A stretch of DNA of 64,000 nucleotides from Pseudomonas nabeulensis (GCF_004682045.1 NZ_QUZT01000001.1:1-64000), one strand, 5' to 3'. Positions 1 to 10,058 are shown, counted from the stretch's first letter. Translations and numbers: made by a program. The notes: generated from the letters alone by a model not told the origin.

Positions 1-247
1 CCCTAGGGGGAAGACGATAAATTTCCGAGCGATTCAATGCATCTAATTCATTGATCGCAGCTGGCCGTAACACGCTACTTACTTGATATCGCGGCGTTGC
101 AAAAAAAATATATGCAACCGCAAGCAGCGCGCACACTCCGACTACCAATGCGATTAGTCGCTTTTGATGCCAGATAATTCTTACCAGCTCAGAAAGATCG
201 GCTTCAACTAACGGAGAAACAGGAGGGATACGAAAGCTACTACTCAC
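1..247 (-). CDS. wzz: Wzz-type O-antigen chain-length determinant, N-terminal part (runs off the window)
   Basis: Translation from a GTG at 247 gives 82 residues open to the window edge. A hydrophobic segment (residues about 31-49) is followed directly by ATPRYQ and a beta-like stretch, the N-terminal pattern of Wzz/PCP proteins: short cytoplasmic tail, TM1, then the periplasmic domain. Wzz sets the modal length of O-antigen polymer made by Wzy. Position supports the call, because in Pseudomonas wzz is often the first gene of the O-antigen locus, next to ihfB. Most of the protein, including TM2, lies outside. The start is uncertain; the ribosome site upstream is weak. Confidence 0.7.
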   Translation of the reverse strand, partial: MSSSFRIPPVSPLVEADLSELVRIIWHQKRLIALVVGVCALLAVAYIFFATPRYQVSSVLRPAAINELDALNRSEIYRLPPR

Positions 248-662
248 AACAAAAACCTGCCTTCAAAGAGAAACTGCGGGCTCGTTATGCAGACCAGATT
301 GTGTATTTTTTATACTAATTAGATGACCGCAAAAATCCAGCGTCGCTGCCAAATCTTAAGCGCACAAAATGCCCGTTATCGAGAACAGATTTCATTTTGC
401 CATCTCTCTGACATATTGCAAGCCTTGACAAATCTGTAGGGCAAATCCTAAACAGCGAGGAGTAGCCCTACAAGATGCGCCCGCACGGTATAAAAATCAC
501 AGGAGCCAGCGAATACTCAACGAGTCCGACCGGGTTACTGGATTTGCGAGCCGCAGACTGACGAAACAGCGCTTCGAGAAAAAGGCATGCCCTAGGAAAT
601 TTATCTGACAGACGGCGCCAATTTTCTTACTGGCCACCTTCATAAATAAGAGGCAGGAAGCT
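248..662. other. 415-bp spacer upstream of wzz, no gene seen
   Basis: No convincing coding frame, tRNA or JUMPstart-like element was found on either strand. It probably carries the wzz promoter and the end of the ihfB-lapA transcript, but no clear -35/-10 pair or terminator could be picked by eye. Confidence 0.4.
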
Positions 663-905
663 CTAAACGCGCGCCGTAGGAGCGAGTGTACGACGCCGCT
701 TACGCACCATCGCGTTCAACAGCGGCCCCATCAGCATTCCCACAATCAAAGCCATAATCACAAACACCGATACTGGCATCTGCCTGGTAGCAAAGCCAAA
801 GAAAGACAAAGTGGTGACCTGTTGGTTTTCCAGCACAAACGCTAAAACCACCAGCGCAACTACCAGCACCGCCAGCATAACAACAACGCGCTTAATGCCA
901 CGCAT
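663..905 (-). CDS. lapA: LapA-domain (DUF1049) inner-membrane protein
   Basis: This 80-residue protein has two hydrophobic helices (about 8-25 and 45-65) separated by a short loop with ENQQVTTLSFFG, and ends in a basic tail (RKRRR). This is the LapA/DUF1049 layout. In E. coli LapA works with LapB in balancing LPS synthesis through LpxC turnover; whether this protein does the same is inference, but a place between ihfB and an O-antigen locus fits an envelope role. It starts 23 bp after the ihfB stop, behind a G-rich ribosome site, so the two are probably co-transcribed. Confidence 0.85.
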   Translation of the reverse strand: MRGIKRVVVMLAVLVVALVVLAFVLENQQVTTLSFFGFATRQMPVSVFVIMALIVGMLMGPLLNAMVRKRRRTLAPTARV

Positions 906-928
906 AACCCCCTCCCCCCAACAAAAAC

Positions 929-1225
929 TCAGACGCCTTCTTCCTCTTCTTCATTCACCCGGTCCCGCAATTCCTTCCCCGGCTTGAAGTGAGGAACAAA
1001 TTTCCCATCCAGGCTAACCGACTGGCCCGTCTTTGGATTACGACCCACACGCGGCGCACGGTAGTGCAGCGAAAAGCTGCCAAACCCGCGGATCTCAATG
1101 CGGTCCCCAGTCGCCAGGCACTGGGACATTTGCTCAAGCATGGTCTTGATAGCCAGCTCCACATCTTTGGATGAGAGCAGCCCTTGATGGGTGACAATTC
1201 GTTCGATCAACTCCGACTTCGTCAT
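929..1225 (-). CDS. ihfB: Integration host factor beta subunit
   Basis: A 98-residue HU/IHF-family protein. The N-terminus [10 protein letters not shown], the core [12 protein letters not shown] and the arm motif [11 protein letters not shown] are diagnostic; the conserved Pro of the DNA-intercalating arm lies in GRNPKTG. It pairs with IhfA to bend DNA in transcription, replication and site-specific recombination. Length is normal for the family. An AGGGA ribosome site sits just upstream of the ATG. Downstream of rpsA on the same strand, as is usual in gamma-proteobacteria, with a lipoprotein gene between. Confidence 0.97.
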   Translation of the reverse strand: MTKSELIERIVTHQGLLSSKDVELAIKTMLEQMSQCLATGDRIEIRGFGSFSLHYRAPRVGRNPKTGQSVSLDGKFVPHFKPGKELRDRVNEEEEEGV

Positions 1226-1346
1226 ATTTTTCCCTTCTTTTTCAAGCAGCTAGGAAAAGCGCTTCGAAGGTTTTAGCATGACTTGATGAATTTGAACAGT
1301 CCGACGGGCAACTTATCTACTGGATAAATGGCGCAGCGCCACATCC

Positions 1347-1631
1347 TCAATTACAGATCACCAACATGGTGCGAGTCACTGCGCCGGCGGGGTTCCAGCC
1401 GAAGAGGTAGTCGCCCTCTTCATCCTTGGCATCACTGGAACGGGTGATCACTTTATAGCCCTGCATTTTGCACTCGCGGGCGGCGCGACTCTCGCACTTA
1501 CCCCAGTTGTTGCCCAGACCTGAGCAATCGATCTCGATACCACTCACACCATGCCTGGCGTGAGTCTTGGCGCTGGTGGCAGCGCACCCTGCAAGCATTA
1601 CGACCACGAATACAACGATAAGCCTGTTCAT
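1347..1631 (-). CDS. Small predicted lipoprotein of unknown function
   Basis: 94 residues. The N-terminus MNRLIVVFVVVMLAGC is a type II signal peptide with lipobox LAGC (Cys16), followed by AATS, so outer-membrane sorting is likely. The mature part has four further cysteines (in IDCSG, GKCES, RECKM and VICN), which could form two disulfides. I do not recognise a named family. It lies between rpsA and ihfB on the same strand. Confidence 0.7.
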   Translation of the reverse strand: MNRLIVVFVVVMLAGCAATSAKTHARHGVSGIEIDCSGLGNNWGKCESRAARECKMQGYKVITRSSDAKDEEGDYLFGWNPAGAVTRTMLVICN

Positions 1632-1657
1632 TCAGATCCTTATTGAAGCCACATCAC

Positions 1658-1718
1658 GAGAACCGTTTTTATGAAGACTATATTCAGTTCTGACACTGAA
1701 CTGTAATCCTTGGTTCTC
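1658..1718. other. Nested inverted repeats between rpsA and the lipoprotein gene
   Basis: GAGAACC (1658-1664) pairs with GGTTCTC (1712-1718), and inside it CAGTTC (1685-1690) pairs with GAACTG (1698-1703). It lies upstream of the lipoprotein gene and after the rpsA terminator. It could be an operator or a leader structure; no function can be assigned. Confidence 0.4.
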
Positions 1719-1746
1719 GGTTGTTGATTCAAGGAATTGCAGGCAC

Positions 1747-1776
1747 AAAAAAGGGCGACCGAAGTCGCCCTTTTTT
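1747..1776 (-). terminator. Rho-independent terminator of rpsA
   Basis: Perfect 13-bp arms AAAAAAGGGCGAC (1747-1759) and GTCGCCCTTTTTT (1764-1776) with loop CGAA, starting 13 bp after the rpsA stop codon. On the minus strand the GC stem is followed by six T. The flanking A/T tracts would let it work in both directions. Confidence 0.93.
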
Positions 1777-1789
1777 AGCCTTACAGAAC

Positions 1790-3478
1790 TTAGTTCTGTT
1801 TAGCCATTGCTTCGCGCAGCAGGGAGGCCATAGTGGTCTCGCCTGGAGCAGCAGCTTCCGGAGCAGATTTCAGGCTCTGGATGGCTTCTTTCTCTTCAGC
1901 ATCGTCTTTCGACTTGATGGAGAGTTGGATTACACGGCTCTTGCGGTCAACGCTGATGATCTTGGCTTCTACTTCCTGGCCTTCTTTCAGAACGTTGCGC
2001 GCGTCTTCAACGCGGTCACGGCTGATTTCGGAGGCTTTCAGAGTCGCTTCGATATCGTCGGCCAGAACGATGATGGCGCCTTTGGCGTCAACTTCTTTCA
2101 CGGTGCCTTTAACGATTGCGCCTTTGTCGTTGTCCTGAACGTATTCAGAGAACGGGTCGCTTTCCAGCTGCTTGATACCCAGGGAGATACGCTCGCGCTC
2201 TGGGTCAACCGACAGGATAACGGTGTCCAGCTCGTCGCCCTTCTTGAAACGACGAACAGCTTCTTCGCCAACTTCGTTCCAGGAGATGTCGGACAGGTGA
2301 ACCAGGCCGTCGATGCCGCCGTCCAGACCAATGAAGATACCGAAATCGGTGATCGACTTGATGGTGCCGGAGATTTTATCGCCCTTGTTGAACTGGCCAG
2401 AGAAATCTTCCCATGGGTTAGATTTGCACTGCTTGATGCCCAGGGAGATACGACGACGCTCTTCGTCGATGTCCAGAACCATAACTTCCACTTCGTCGCC
2501 GACTTGTACGACTTTCGAAGGGTGGATGTTTTTGTTGGTCCAGTCCATTTCGGAAACGTGTACCAGACCTTCAACGCCTTCTTCCAGCTCAGCGAAGCAG
2601 CCGTAGTCGGTCAGGTTGGTAACACGCGCGGTTACGCGAGTGCTTTCTGGGTAACGGGCTTTGATAGCAACCCATGGATCTTCACCCAGTTGCTTCAGGC
2701 CCAGGGAAACACGGTTGCGCTCGCGATCGTATTTCAGAACCTTTACATCGATCTCGTCGCCAACGTTGACGATTTCCGATGGATGCTTGATACGCTTCCA
2801 AGCCATGTCGGTAATGTGCAGCAGGCCATCCACGCCACCCAGGTCGACAAATGCGCCGTAGTCGGTGAGGTTTTTGACGATACCTTTGACTTGTTGGCCT
2901 TCCTGCAGGGATTCCAGCAGAGCTTCACGCTCGGCGGAGTTCTCTGCTTCCAGGACGCTGCGACGGGAAACGACAACGTTGTTGCGCTTCTGGTCGAGTT
3001 TGATGACCTTGAATTCGAGTTCCTTGCCTTCCAGGTGCGTGGTATCGCGCACAGGACGAACGTCGACCAAAGAACCTGGCAGGAACGCACGGATGCCGTT
3101 AACGTCGACAGTGAAGCCGCCTTTAACCTTACCGTTGATAACGCCCTTGACCACTTCTTCAGCTGCGAAGGCTGCTTCGAGAACAATCCAGCATTCAGCG
3201 CGCTTGGCTTTTTCACGGGACAGCTTGGTTTCACCGAAACCGTCTTCAACCGAGTCCAGAGCAACGTGAACTTCGTCACCGACATTGATAGTCAGGTCAC
3301 CAGCATCGTTGTAGAACTGTTCCAGCGGGATCAGAGCTTCAGACTTCAGACCAGCGTGAACGGTTACCCAGCGAGCTTGGTAATCGATATCAACGATAAC
3401 ACCGGTGATGATGGAGCCTGCCTGAAGGTTCAGGGTTTTTAGGCTTTCTTCAAAGAGTTCCGCAAAGCTTTCGCTCAT
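1790..3478 (-). CDS. rpsA: 30S ribosomal protein S1
   Basis: 562 residues from the ATG at 3478 ([13 protein letters not shown]), preceded by AGGA at normal spacing; an upstream in-frame extension to 3523 lacks the family N-terminus. It holds six S1 RNA-binding repeats, with the typical '[21 protein letters not shown]'-type cores and the linkers RISLGIKQ. S1 helps the 30S subunit bind mRNA. The gene follows cmk, as in most gamma-proteobacteria, with a terminator-like hairpin and a structured leader in between. Ends at a strong terminator. Confidence 0.98.
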   Translation of the reverse strand: MSESFAELFEESLKTLNLQAGSIITGVIVDIDYQARWVTVHAGLKSEALIPLEQFYNDAGDLTINVGDEVHVALDSVEDGFGETKLSREKAKRAECWIVLEAAFAAEEVVKGVINGKVKGGFTVDVNGIRAFLPGSLVDVRPVRDTTHLEGKELEFKVIKLDQKRNNVVVSRRSVLEAENSAEREALLESLQEGQQVKGIVKNLTDYGAFVDLGGVDGLLHITDMAWKRIKHPSEIVNVGDEIDVKVLKYDRERNRVSLGLKQLGEDPWVAIKARYPESTRVTARVTNLTDYGCFAELEEGVEGLVHVSEMDWTNKNIHPSKVVQVGDEVEVMVLDIDEERRRISLGIKQCKSNPWEDFSGQFNKGDKISGTIKSITDFGIFIGLDGGIDGLVHLSDISWNEVGEEAVRRFKKGDELDTVILSVDPERERISLGIKQLESDPFSEYVQDNDKGAIVKGTVKEVDAKGAIIVLADDIEATLKASEISRDRVEDARNVLKEGQEVEAKIISVDRKSRVIQLSIKSKDDAEEKEAIQSLKSAPEAAAPGETTMASLLREAMAKQN

Positions 3479-3496
3479 TTTAATTCCTGTTGATAA

Positions 3497-3537
3497 GGGC
3501 GAAGAATACGCCCATCTCCACACCCCAGACGGTGTGG
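3497..3537 (-). promoter_or_regulatory. Structured leader of rpsA (two hairpins)
   Basis: On the minus strand, about 20-60 nt upstream of the rpsA start, CCACACC/GGTGTGG (3518-3524 with 3531-3537) and GGGCG/CGCCC (3497-3501 with 3509-3513) form two consecutive stem-loops just before the ribosome site. In E. coli S1 represses its own translation through leader hairpins; these may do the same here, which is inference. Confidence 0.5.
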
Positions 3538-3552
3538 GTCAGTTTCAGTTAA

Positions 3553-3596
3553 AAGAAGCCACCGCAGGACTATGACTGGTCCCCTGCGGCCTTCTT
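3553..3596 (-). terminator. Terminator-like hairpin between cmk and rpsA
   Basis: Directly after the cmk stop, AAGAAGGCCGCAGG pairs with CCTGCGGTGGCTTCTT (one bulged base), followed by TTTAA on the minus strand. This is a strong stem with a short T tract. It suggests that transcripts from the supraoperon partly end here and that rpsA also has its own promoter in the 70 bp that follow. Confidence 0.65.
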
Positions 3597-3598
3597 GA

Positions 3599-4288
3599 TC
3601 ACCCGGCGATATCGCGAATGGCGATTTCACTCAAGATGCGTTCCAGCACCTGCTCGATGGACAACTCCGTGGAATCCAGCTGTATAGCGTCAGCCGCCGG
3701 CTTGAGCGGGGCTACCGCACGCTGGGTGTCACGTTCGTCACGTGCACGGATCTCATCTAGCAGACTCGACAGACTAACACCATCGACTTTGCCCTTCAAC
3801 TGCAAGTAGCGGCGGCGAGCACGCTCCTCGGCGCTGGCGGTCAGGAAAATCTTCAATGGCGCCTCGGGAAACACCACGGTCCCCATGTCGCGACCATCGG
3901 CCACCAGGCCCGGCGACTCCTGAAACGCGCGCTGGCGCTGCAGCAAGGCATCACGCACCGCGGGCAACGCGGCAACTTGCGATGCCCAGGAACCGACTTG
4001 TTCGTTACGCAGGTCATCGGTCACATCATCCCCTTCAAGGATGATGCGCTGAGGATGACCTTCCGTCGCGCCGACGAACTGCACATCAAGGTGCGCCGCC
4101 AGCAGCTTCAGGGATTCTTCGTTGGTCAGATCGACGCCATGGTTACGTGCGGCAAAGGCCAGCAAACGGTATAGCGCGCCAGAATCCAGCAGGCACCAAC
4201 CCAGGCGCTTTGCCAGGATGCCGGCGATCGTGCCTTTGCCCGAGCCGCTTGGCCCGTCGATGGTAATCACCGGTGCTTTGATATTCAC
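3599..4288 (-). CDS. cmk: Cytidylate kinase
   Basis: 229 residues from the GTG at 4288 ([12 protein letters not shown]), the usual length; AGAGG lies 8 nt upstream. A longer in-frame start at 4330 would add 14 unlikely residues. The P-loop GPSGSGKGT is at residues 12-20, and [11 protein letters not shown] is the CMP-site motif of cytidylate kinases. It phosphorylates CMP/dCMP. The GTGA overlap with the aroA stop (4285-4288) indicates translational coupling to the preceding gene. Confidence 0.96.
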   Translation of the reverse strand: MNIKAPVITIDGPSGSGKGTIAGILAKRLGWCLLDSGALYRLLAFAARNHGVDLTNEESLKLLAAHLDVQFVGATEGHPQRIILEGDDVTDDLRNEQVGSWASQVAALPAVRDALLQRQRAFQESPGLVADGRDMGTVVFPEAPLKIFLTASAEERARRRYLQLKGKVDGVSLSSLLDEIRARDERDTQRAVAPLKPAADAIQLDSTELSIEQVLERILSEIAIRDIAG

Positions 4289-6531
4289 AATTGAGCCTCT
4301 TGGGCAACACGGATGCCGACTTGGGCACACAGTGTAAGAAAATTCGGAAAAGACGTAGCTACATTGGCGCAGTCACGGATGCGAATCGGTGCCTCCGCCC
4401 GTAAGGAAGCCACACTGAACGCCATGGCGATCCGGTGATCACCATGGGCATGGACCTCACCACCACCCATTACGCCACCCTCAATGATAATCCCATCAGG
4501 TGTCGCTTCACACTTAACCCCCAGCAGCAGCAGACCATCGGCCATGACCTGGATACGATCGGACTCCTTCACACGCAGCTCTTGTGCACCGCGCAATACG
4601 GTCCGACCTTCGGCACAGGCAGCCGCGACGAACAGCACCGGAAACTCATCAATCGCCAACGGCACCAACGCTTCTGGGATTTCAATTCCTTTCAACGCTG
4701 CCGCACGTACCCGCAGGTCAGCCACGGGCTCGCCGCCGACTTCGCGTCGGTTTTCCAGGGTGATATCCGCGCCCATCAGCCGCAGGATATCGATCACCCC
4801 GGTGCGCGTCGGGTTAATACCGACATGCTCCAGCAACAACTCAGAACCCTCGGCAATCGACGCGGCCACCAAGAAAAACGCGGCGGAGGAAATATCCCCC
4901 GGCACTTCGATATGCGTCGCCGTCAGTCTGGAACCGGACTCCACCGACGCCGTAGCCCCCTCCACCACCACCGGATAACCGAAACCACGCAACATGCGCT
5001 CGGTATGGTCGCGAGTCGGAGCAGGCTCGGTCACCGACGTTTTGCCTTCGGCGTAAAGCCCAGCCAGCAGCAGGCAGGATTTGACCTGGGCACTGGCCAT
5101 CGGCATCGCATAGCTCACACCTTTGAGCACCTTACCGCCGCGAATGGTCAGCGGCGGGCGCCCCTCCGGTCCGGTCTCGATCACTGCGCCCATTTCCCGC
5201 AGTGGCTTGGCCACGCGACTCATCGGACGCTTGGACAGCGAAGCGTCGCCGGTCAATACACTGTCAAAGCTCTGCGCCGCCAACAAACCAGAGAGCAAGC
5301 GCATGGACGTACCCGAGTTACCGAGATAAATCGGCCCCGGCGCGGACTTCAAACCATGCAAGCCCACCCCGTGAATAGTCACGCGCCCATGGTGCGGGCC
5401 TTCAATGACCACGCCCATATCGCGAAACGCCTGCAAGGTCGCCAGGGCGTCTTCGCCTTCCAGGAAGCCTTCGATCTCGGTCACGCCGTCGGCCAGTGAA
5501 CCCAACATGATCGACCGGTGGGAGATCGACTTATCACCCGGCACCCGGATGCGCCCGCTCAAGCGGCCGCCCGGATTGACGAGGAAGGTCAACTCTTCTG
5601 CGCTCACTGCGGTTTCCACGTAAGCCCGGCGCGCCAGGATCTTGCTGAAATGTTCACGCGCCATCCGCGCACGGGTGAACACGCCCAATAACTGATGGCC
5701 ATCCCCGGCATCGACCGCATCACGCAAGGCGTCGAGATCACTGCGGAAGGTGTCCAGGGTGCGCAACACGGCCTCGCGATTGGCGAGGAAGATGTCGTGC
5801 CACATCACCGGGTCGCTGCCGGCAATGCGCGTGAAATCGCGAAAACCACCGGCGGCATAACGGAAAATCTCGAGGTTTTCGTTGCGCTTGGCCAGGGAAT
5901 CCACCAGGCCGAACGCCAGCAGGTGCGGCAAATGACTGGTCGCCGCCAACACTTCATCGTGGCGCTCAACCTGCATATGCTCCACATCCGCACCCAGCTC
6001 GCGCCAGAGACGATCCACCACCGCCAGCGCTGCGGGGTCGGTCTGCTCAAGCGGCGTAAGGATGACTTTATGACGACGGAACAGCTGTGCATTGGAGGCT
6101 TCCACCCCACACTGCTCGGATCCGGCAATCGGATGCCCCGGCACGAACCGCGCAGGCATACCGCCAAAGGCCAGCTGCGCAGCACGCACCACATTGCCTT
6201 TGGCACTGCCGACATCCGTCAGGATCGCTTGACCCAGGTCCATCCCCGCCAACAACCCCAGCACCTTCTCCATCGCCAGGATCGGCACCGCGAGCTGGAT
6301 CACGTCCGCGCCCTGGCACGCCAGCGCCAAGTCCGCCTCACAGCGATCCACCACACCCAACTCGACCGCCAGCTTGCGCGATTGCGGGTCCAGGTCCACA
6401 CCGACCACTTCGCCACACAGCCCGCTTTCACGCAGGCCTTTGGCGAAGGAGCCACCGATCAACCCCAGGCCGACCACCACCAGGCGACCGATCATAGGCA
6501 CAGCAGGTTGCAATGCAGTGACATCAACCAC
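4285..6531 (-). CDS. aroA: Fused prephenate/arogenate dehydrogenase and 3-phosphoshikimate 1-carboxyvinyltransferase
   Basis: One 748-residue chain. Residues about 14-300 are TyrA: Rossmann motif [15 protein letters not shown], then GHPIAGSE and the [13 protein letters not shown] segment. Residues about 315-748 are EPSP synthase: [33 protein letters not shown] and DHRIAMAF. It therefore serves two branch steps, prephenate to the tyrosine precursor and shikimate-3-phosphate to EPSP. The fusion is known from Pseudomonas. The GTG at 6531 overlaps the hisC stop by 8 bp; MIGRLVVVG at 6495 is an alternative start. Confidence 0.95.
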   Translation of the reverse strand: MVDVTALQPAVPMIGRLVVVGLGLIGGSFAKGLRESGLCGEVVGVDLDPQSRKLAVELGVVDRCEADLALACQGADVIQLAVPILAMEKVLGLLAGMDLGQAILTDVGSAKGNVVRAAQLAFGGMPARFVPGHPIAGSEQCGVEASNAQLFRRHKVILTPLEQTDPAALAVVDRLWRELGADVEHMQVERHDEVLAATSHLPHLLAFGLVDSLAKRNENLEIFRYAAGGFRDFTRIAGSDPVMWHDIFLANREAVLRTLDTFRSDLDALRDAVDAGDGHQLLGVFTRARMAREHFSKILARRAYVETAVSAEELTFLVNPGGRLSGRIRVPGDKSISHRSIMLGSLADGVTEIEGFLEGEDALATLQAFRDMGVVIEGPHHGRVTIHGVGLHGLKSAPGPIYLGNSGTSMRLLSGLLAAQSFDSVLTGDASLSKRPMSRVAKPLREMGAVIETGPEGRPPLTIRGGKVLKGVSYAMPMASAQVKSCLLLAGLYAEGKTSVTEPAPTRDHTERMLRGFGYPVVVEGATASVESGSRLTATHIEVPGDISSAAFFLVAASIAEGSELLLEHVGINPTRTGVIDILRLMGADITLENRREVGGEPVADLRVRAAALKGIEIPEALVPLAIDEFPVLFVAAACAEGRTVLRGAQELRVKESDRIQVMADGLLLLGVKCEATPDGIIIEGGVMGGGEVHAHGDHRIAMAFSVASLRAEAPIRIRDCANVATSFPNFLTLCAQVGIRVAQEAQL

Positions 6532-7636
6532 GAGCCAGAACCTTGGCCAGCGCCTCCAGGAAGCGGGTGTTTTCGGCCGGCAAACCGATGGTGATACGCA
6601 GGTGATTCGGCATGCCGTAGTTGGCCACCGGGCGCACGATCACGCCTTCGCGCAACAGGCCCTGGAACACTGGGGCCGCCACTTGGCCGAGATCGACGCA
6701 GATGAAGTTGCCTTTGGAGGGAATCCAGCCCAGGCCCAGTTCACGGAAACCGTCCTGCAACTGCAACATGCCGCTTTCGTTGAGGCGACGGCCTTCTTCC
6801 AGGTAGTCGGCATCCTTCACCGCCGCACAGGCTGCCGCCAGGGCGAGACTGTTGACGTTGAACGGTTGACGCACGCGGTTCAGCACATCGGCAACCACCG
6901 CAGTCGACAGGCCATAGCCCACCCGCAACGACGCCAGACCATAGGCTTTGGAGAACGTGCGCGACACCAGCAGGTTCGGGTAGGCCGCCAGGAAGTCCAG
7001 GCCATCGGGCAGGTCGCTGCCTTCGGCGTACTCGATGTAAGCCTCGTCCAGCACCACCAGCACGTGCTCGGGCACGTCTTGCAGGAAATCGTCCAGCGCT
7101 TGCGCGTCGAACCAGGTGCCGGTTGGATTGTTCGGGTTGGCGATAAACACTACGCGGGTCTGGGCGTCGATGGCTGCCAACATGGCCGGCAGGTCGTGAC
7201 CCCAGTCCTTGGCAGGAATGACCCGTGCGTCTGCGCCAACCGCCTGGGTGACAATCGGATACACGGCAAACGCGTGCTCGCTGAACACGGCGTTCAAGCC
7301 GGGTGCCAGATAGGCGCGACCGACCAGCTCAAGAATGTCGTTGGAGCCGTTGCCCAAGGTGACCTGGTTCAGCTCAACCCGGCACTTTTCAGCCAACAAC
7401 GACTTAAGGGCAAAGCCATTGCCATCGGGATAGCGAGTCAGTTCGGCCAGCTCTTCACGAATCGCCGCCAGTACTTTAGGGCTCGGGCCCAGCGGGTTTT
7501 CGTTGCTTGCCAGCTTGACGATCCTGGACGGATCCAGATTCAACTCACGCGCCAACTCGTCCACAGGCTTACCCGGGACGTAAGGCGACAGTTGTTGCAC
7601 GCCCGGCTGTGCCAGGGTGAGGAAGTTGCCACTCAT
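6524..7636 (-). CDS. hisC: Histidinol-phosphate / aromatic aminotransferase
   Basis: 370 residues, fold-type I PLP enzyme of the HisC family: KLASNENPLGPSP near the N-terminus, the NPNNPTGT signature, VVLDEAYIEY, and the Schiff-base lysine in SRTFSKAYGLASLRVGYG. HisC transaminates histidinol phosphate. In this cluster, between pheA and tyrA, the paralogue probably also transaminates aromatic keto acids (prephenate, phenylpyruvate); that is inferred from context. Separated from the pheA stop by 9 bp. Confidence 0.93.
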   Translation of the reverse strand: MSGNFLTLAQPGVQQLSPYVPGKPVDELARELNLDPSRIVKLASNENPLGPSPKVLAAIREELAELTRYPDGNGFALKSLLAEKCRVELNQVTLGNGSNDILELVGRAYLAPGLNAVFSEHAFAVYPIVTQAVGADARVIPAKDWGHDLPAMLAAIDAQTRVVFIANPNNPTGTWFDAQALDDFLQDVPEHVLVVLDEAYIEYAEGSDLPDGLDFLAAYPNLLVSRTFSKAYGLASLRVGYGLSTAVVADVLNRVRQPFNVNSLALAAACAAVKDADYLEEGRRLNESGMLQLQDGFRELGLGWIPSKGNFICVDLGQVAAPVFQGLLREGVIVRPVANYGMPNHLRITIGLPAENTRFLEALAKVLARG

Positions 7637-7645
7637 GTTAAAGCC

Positions 7646-8740
7646 TCACAAAACCGCTTTCGGGTAAGAGCCCAGCACCTTGAGTGCCACGGCTTCCTGA
7701 CTGATTTGCTCCAGCACACCTTTGACCAGCGGGTCGCGATGGTGGCCAACGAAGTCGATAAAGAACACGTAGGTCCATTTACCGCTGCGCGAAGGACGCG
7801 TCTCGATGCGTGTCAGGTCAATCCCGTTATCGTGGAACGGCACCAGCAGTTCATGCAGCGCGCCAGGCTTGTTACTCATGGACACGATGATCGAGGTCTT
7901 GTCGTCGCCGGTCGGAGGCACTTCCTGGTTACCGATCATCAGGAAGCGCGTGGAGTTGTCCGGACGGTCCTCGATTTTCTCGGCCAGGCGCGTCAGGCCG
8001 TACAGGCTCGCCGACATATCCCCGGCGATGGCTGCCGAGTTCCACTCGCCCTTGACCCGCTTGGCCGCTTCGGCGTTGCTGGACACCGCCACGCGCTCGA
8101 CATTCGGGTAGTGGGCGTCCAGCCACTTGCGGCACTGGGCCAGGGACTGGGCGTGGGAGTAGATGCGGCTGATGCTGTCGGTCTTGGTGTTCTCGCCCAC
8201 CAACAGGTGGTGGTGGATGCGCAGCTCGACTTCGCCGCAGATCACCATGTCGTGTTCAAGGAAGCTGTCCAGGGTGTGGTTGACCGCGCCTTCCGTGGAG
8301 TTTTCCACCGGCACCACGCCAAAGTTCACCGCACCGGCAGCCACTTCACGGAACACTTCGTCAATCGCAGCCATCGGCTTGCTGATCACGGCGTGACCAA
8401 AGTGCTTCATGGCGGCGGCCTGGGTGAAGGTGCCTTCCGGGCCGAGATACGCCACTTTCAGCGGCTGCTCCAGGGCCAGGCACGACGACATGATTTCACG
8501 GAACAACCGCGCCATCTCTTCGTTGCCCAGCGGGCCCTTGTTGCGTTCCATCACGCGCTTGAGCACCTGGGCTTCACGCTCAGGGCGGTAGAATACTGGC
8601 ACTTCGCCTTCCGCCAGGGACGCCATCTTCACCCGCGCTACTTCCTGGGCACAGCGCGCACGCTCACTGATCAGTTCCAGGACTTTCTCGTCCAGGCTGT
8701 CGATGCGTACACGCAGGGCCTTGAGTTCTTGCTCAGACAT
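7646..8740 (-). CDS. pheA: Bifunctional chorismate mutase / prephenate dehydratase (P-protein)
   Basis: 364 residues. Residues about 1-90 are an AroQ chorismate mutase (LRVRIDSLDEKVLELISERA). The prephenate dehydratase domain follows (YLGPEGTFTQAAA, VPVENSTEGAVNHTLD, SNAEAAKR). The C-terminal ACT domain carries GALHELLVPF and the ligand site IETRPSR, so phenylalanine feedback inhibition is expected. The start codon shares one base with the serC stop (TAATG). Confidence 0.96.
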   Translation of the reverse strand: MSEQELKALRVRIDSLDEKVLELISERARCAQEVARVKMASLAEGEVPVFYRPEREAQVLKRVMERNKGPLGNEEMARLFREIMSSCLALEQPLKVAYLGPEGTFTQAAAMKHFGHAVISKPMAAIDEVFREVAAGAVNFGVVPVENSTEGAVNHTLDSFLEHDMVICGEVELRIHHHLLVGENTKTDSISRIYSHAQSLAQCRKWLDAHYPNVERVAVSSNAEAAKRVKGEWNSAAIAGDMSASLYGLTRLAEKIEDRPDNSTRFLMIGNQEVPPTGDDKTSIIVSMSNKPGALHELLVPFHDNGIDLTRIETRPSRSGKWTYVFFIDFVGHHRDPLVKGVLEQISQEAVALKVLGSYPKAVL

Positions 8741-9825
8741 TAGCCGTGTTCCTTTTCGAACTCTGCCATGTAGGCAACCAGCGCGTTGATCGCGTGGATG
8801 TCGACGGCATTGTAGATAGAGGCGCGCATGCCGCCGACGGAACGGTGGCCCTTGAGGTTCAGCAGGCCGCGGGCGTCGGCACCGGCCAGGAACGGCTTGT
8901 CCAGGCGGTCGTCAGCCAGGCGGAACGGCACGTTCATCCACGAGCGGTCGGTCAGGTTGATCGGATTGCTGTACAGGCCACTGGCGTCGATGAAGTCGTA
9001 CAGGGTGCGCTTCTTCTCTTCGTTCAGTTTGCCCATGGCCGCCACGCCGCCCTGCTCCTTGAGCCACTCGAACACCAGGCCGGACAGGTACCAGGCGAAG
9101 GCCGGCGGCGTGTTGTACATCGAGCCGTTGTCGGCCGCGACCTTGTAGTTGAGCATGGTCGGGCACAGCGCGCGCGCGCGGCCCAGCAGGTCCTCGCGGA
9201 TGATGTTGACCAGGATGCCGCTCGGGCCGATGTTTTTCTGGGCGCCGGCGTAGATCATGCCGTACTTGGACACATCGATTGGGCGCGAGAGGATGTCCGA
9301 GGACATGTCGCACACCAGCGGAACGTCGCCGACTTCCGGCACCCAGTCAAACTCCAGGCCGCCGATGGTTTCGTTGGCGACGTAGTGGACGTAGGCCGCG
9401 TCCTTCGACAGCTTCCACTCGTTCTGACCGGGGATGGCGAAGTAATCGTACGGCTTGGCGGTGCCGGCGACATTGACGTTGCCGTAGCGCGAGGCTTCTT
9501 CGATGGCCTTCTGGCCCCAGATACCGGTGTCGATATAGTCGGCAGTGCCGCCTTCCGGCAGCAGGTTCAGCGGCAGCTGGGCGAACTGCTGGCTGGCGCC
9601 GCCTTGCAGGAACAGCACTTTGTAGTTGGAGGGGATGTCCAGCAAGTCACGCAGATCCTGCTCGGCCTTGTTGGCAATGGACACGAACTCGTCGCTGCGA
9701 TGGCTCATTTCCATCACGGAGAGGCCTTTTCCATGCCAGTCGAGGAGTTCACCCTGCGCACGCTGCAGGACTGCTTCAGGAAGCGCCGCGGGACCGGCAC
9801 AGAAGTTATAGGCTCTCTTGCTCAC
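8740..9825 (-). CDS. serC: Phosphoserine aminotransferase
   Basis: 361 residues from the GTG at 9825 (VSKRAYNFCAGPAALPEAVL), the family N-terminus and length; an in-frame start at 9858 would add 11 unlikely residues. Further marks are LFLQGGASQQFAQLPLNLL and the PLP-lysine region YGMIYAGAQKNIGPSG. It makes phosphoserine for serine and the matching step of pyridoxal phosphate synthesis. It is the promoter-proximal gene of the run serC-pheA-hisC-tyrA::aroA-cmk. Confidence 0.96.
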   Translation of the reverse strand: MSKRAYNFCAGPAALPEAVLQRAQGELLDWHGKGLSVMEMSHRSDEFVSIANKAEQDLRDLLDIPSNYKVLFLQGGASQQFAQLPLNLLPEGGTADYIDTGIWGQKAIEEASRYGNVNVAGTAKPYDYFAIPGQNEWKLSKDAAYVHYVANETIGGLEFDWVPEVGDVPLVCDMSSDILSRPIDVSKYGMIYAGAQKNIGPSGILVNIIREDLLGRARALCPTMLNYKVAADNGSMYNTPPAFAWYLSGLVFEWLKEQGGVAAMGKLNEEKKRTLYDFIDASGLYSNPINLTDRSWMNVPFRLADDRLDKPFLAGADARGLLNLKGHRSVGGMRASIYNAVDIHAINALVAYMAEFEKEHG

Positions 9826-9895
9826 ATCCAATCTCACTCTGATCTGGTGGGGCTGCAATCATGTTCGGCAACGACCTTTCTCTGGAGCGAACCCT

Positions 9896-9982
9896 TGTGG
9901 GAGCTGGCTTGCCTGCGATAAGGGCGCCTCGGTAGCACAGTGATACCGCGGCGCTGCCATCGCAGGCAAGCCAGCTCCCACA
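9896..9982. repeat. REPIN, GAGCTGGCTTGCCTGC variant
   Basis: TGTGGGAGCTGGCTTGCCTG (from 9896) is repeated inverted, ending in CCACA at 9982, with about 40 bp between. It is a pair of inverted REP palindromes of the P. fluorescens kind, but with a different core from the GGGGGCTTGCCCCC copies elsewhere in the window. It lies between gyrA and serC. Confidence 0.85.
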
Positions 9983-10032
9983 TTGACCGCGTCCAGCCAA
10001 AGGACGTGTTATTTCAGAAGGGACAAACAACA

Positions 10033-10058
10033 AGGGGGCGAATCTTCATCCGCCCCCT
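10033..10058 (-). terminator. Rho-independent terminator of gyrA
   Basis: AGGGGGCG (10033-10040) and CGCCCCCT (10051-10058) with a 10-nt loop, starting just after the gyrA stop. On the minus strand the stem is followed by a T-rich TTGTTGTTTGT. Confidence 0.85.

Noticed and set aside
1721..3442. 573-codon open frame antisense to rpsA
   Set aside because: Exact shadow of the six S1 repeats; composition (Phe/Gln/Val-rich, no motif) is that of reverse-strand rpsA codons.
6374..8743. 789-codon open frame antisense to hisC and pheA
   Set aside because: GC-rich third positions keep the opposite frame open; no ribosome site or domain, and both sense genes are certain.
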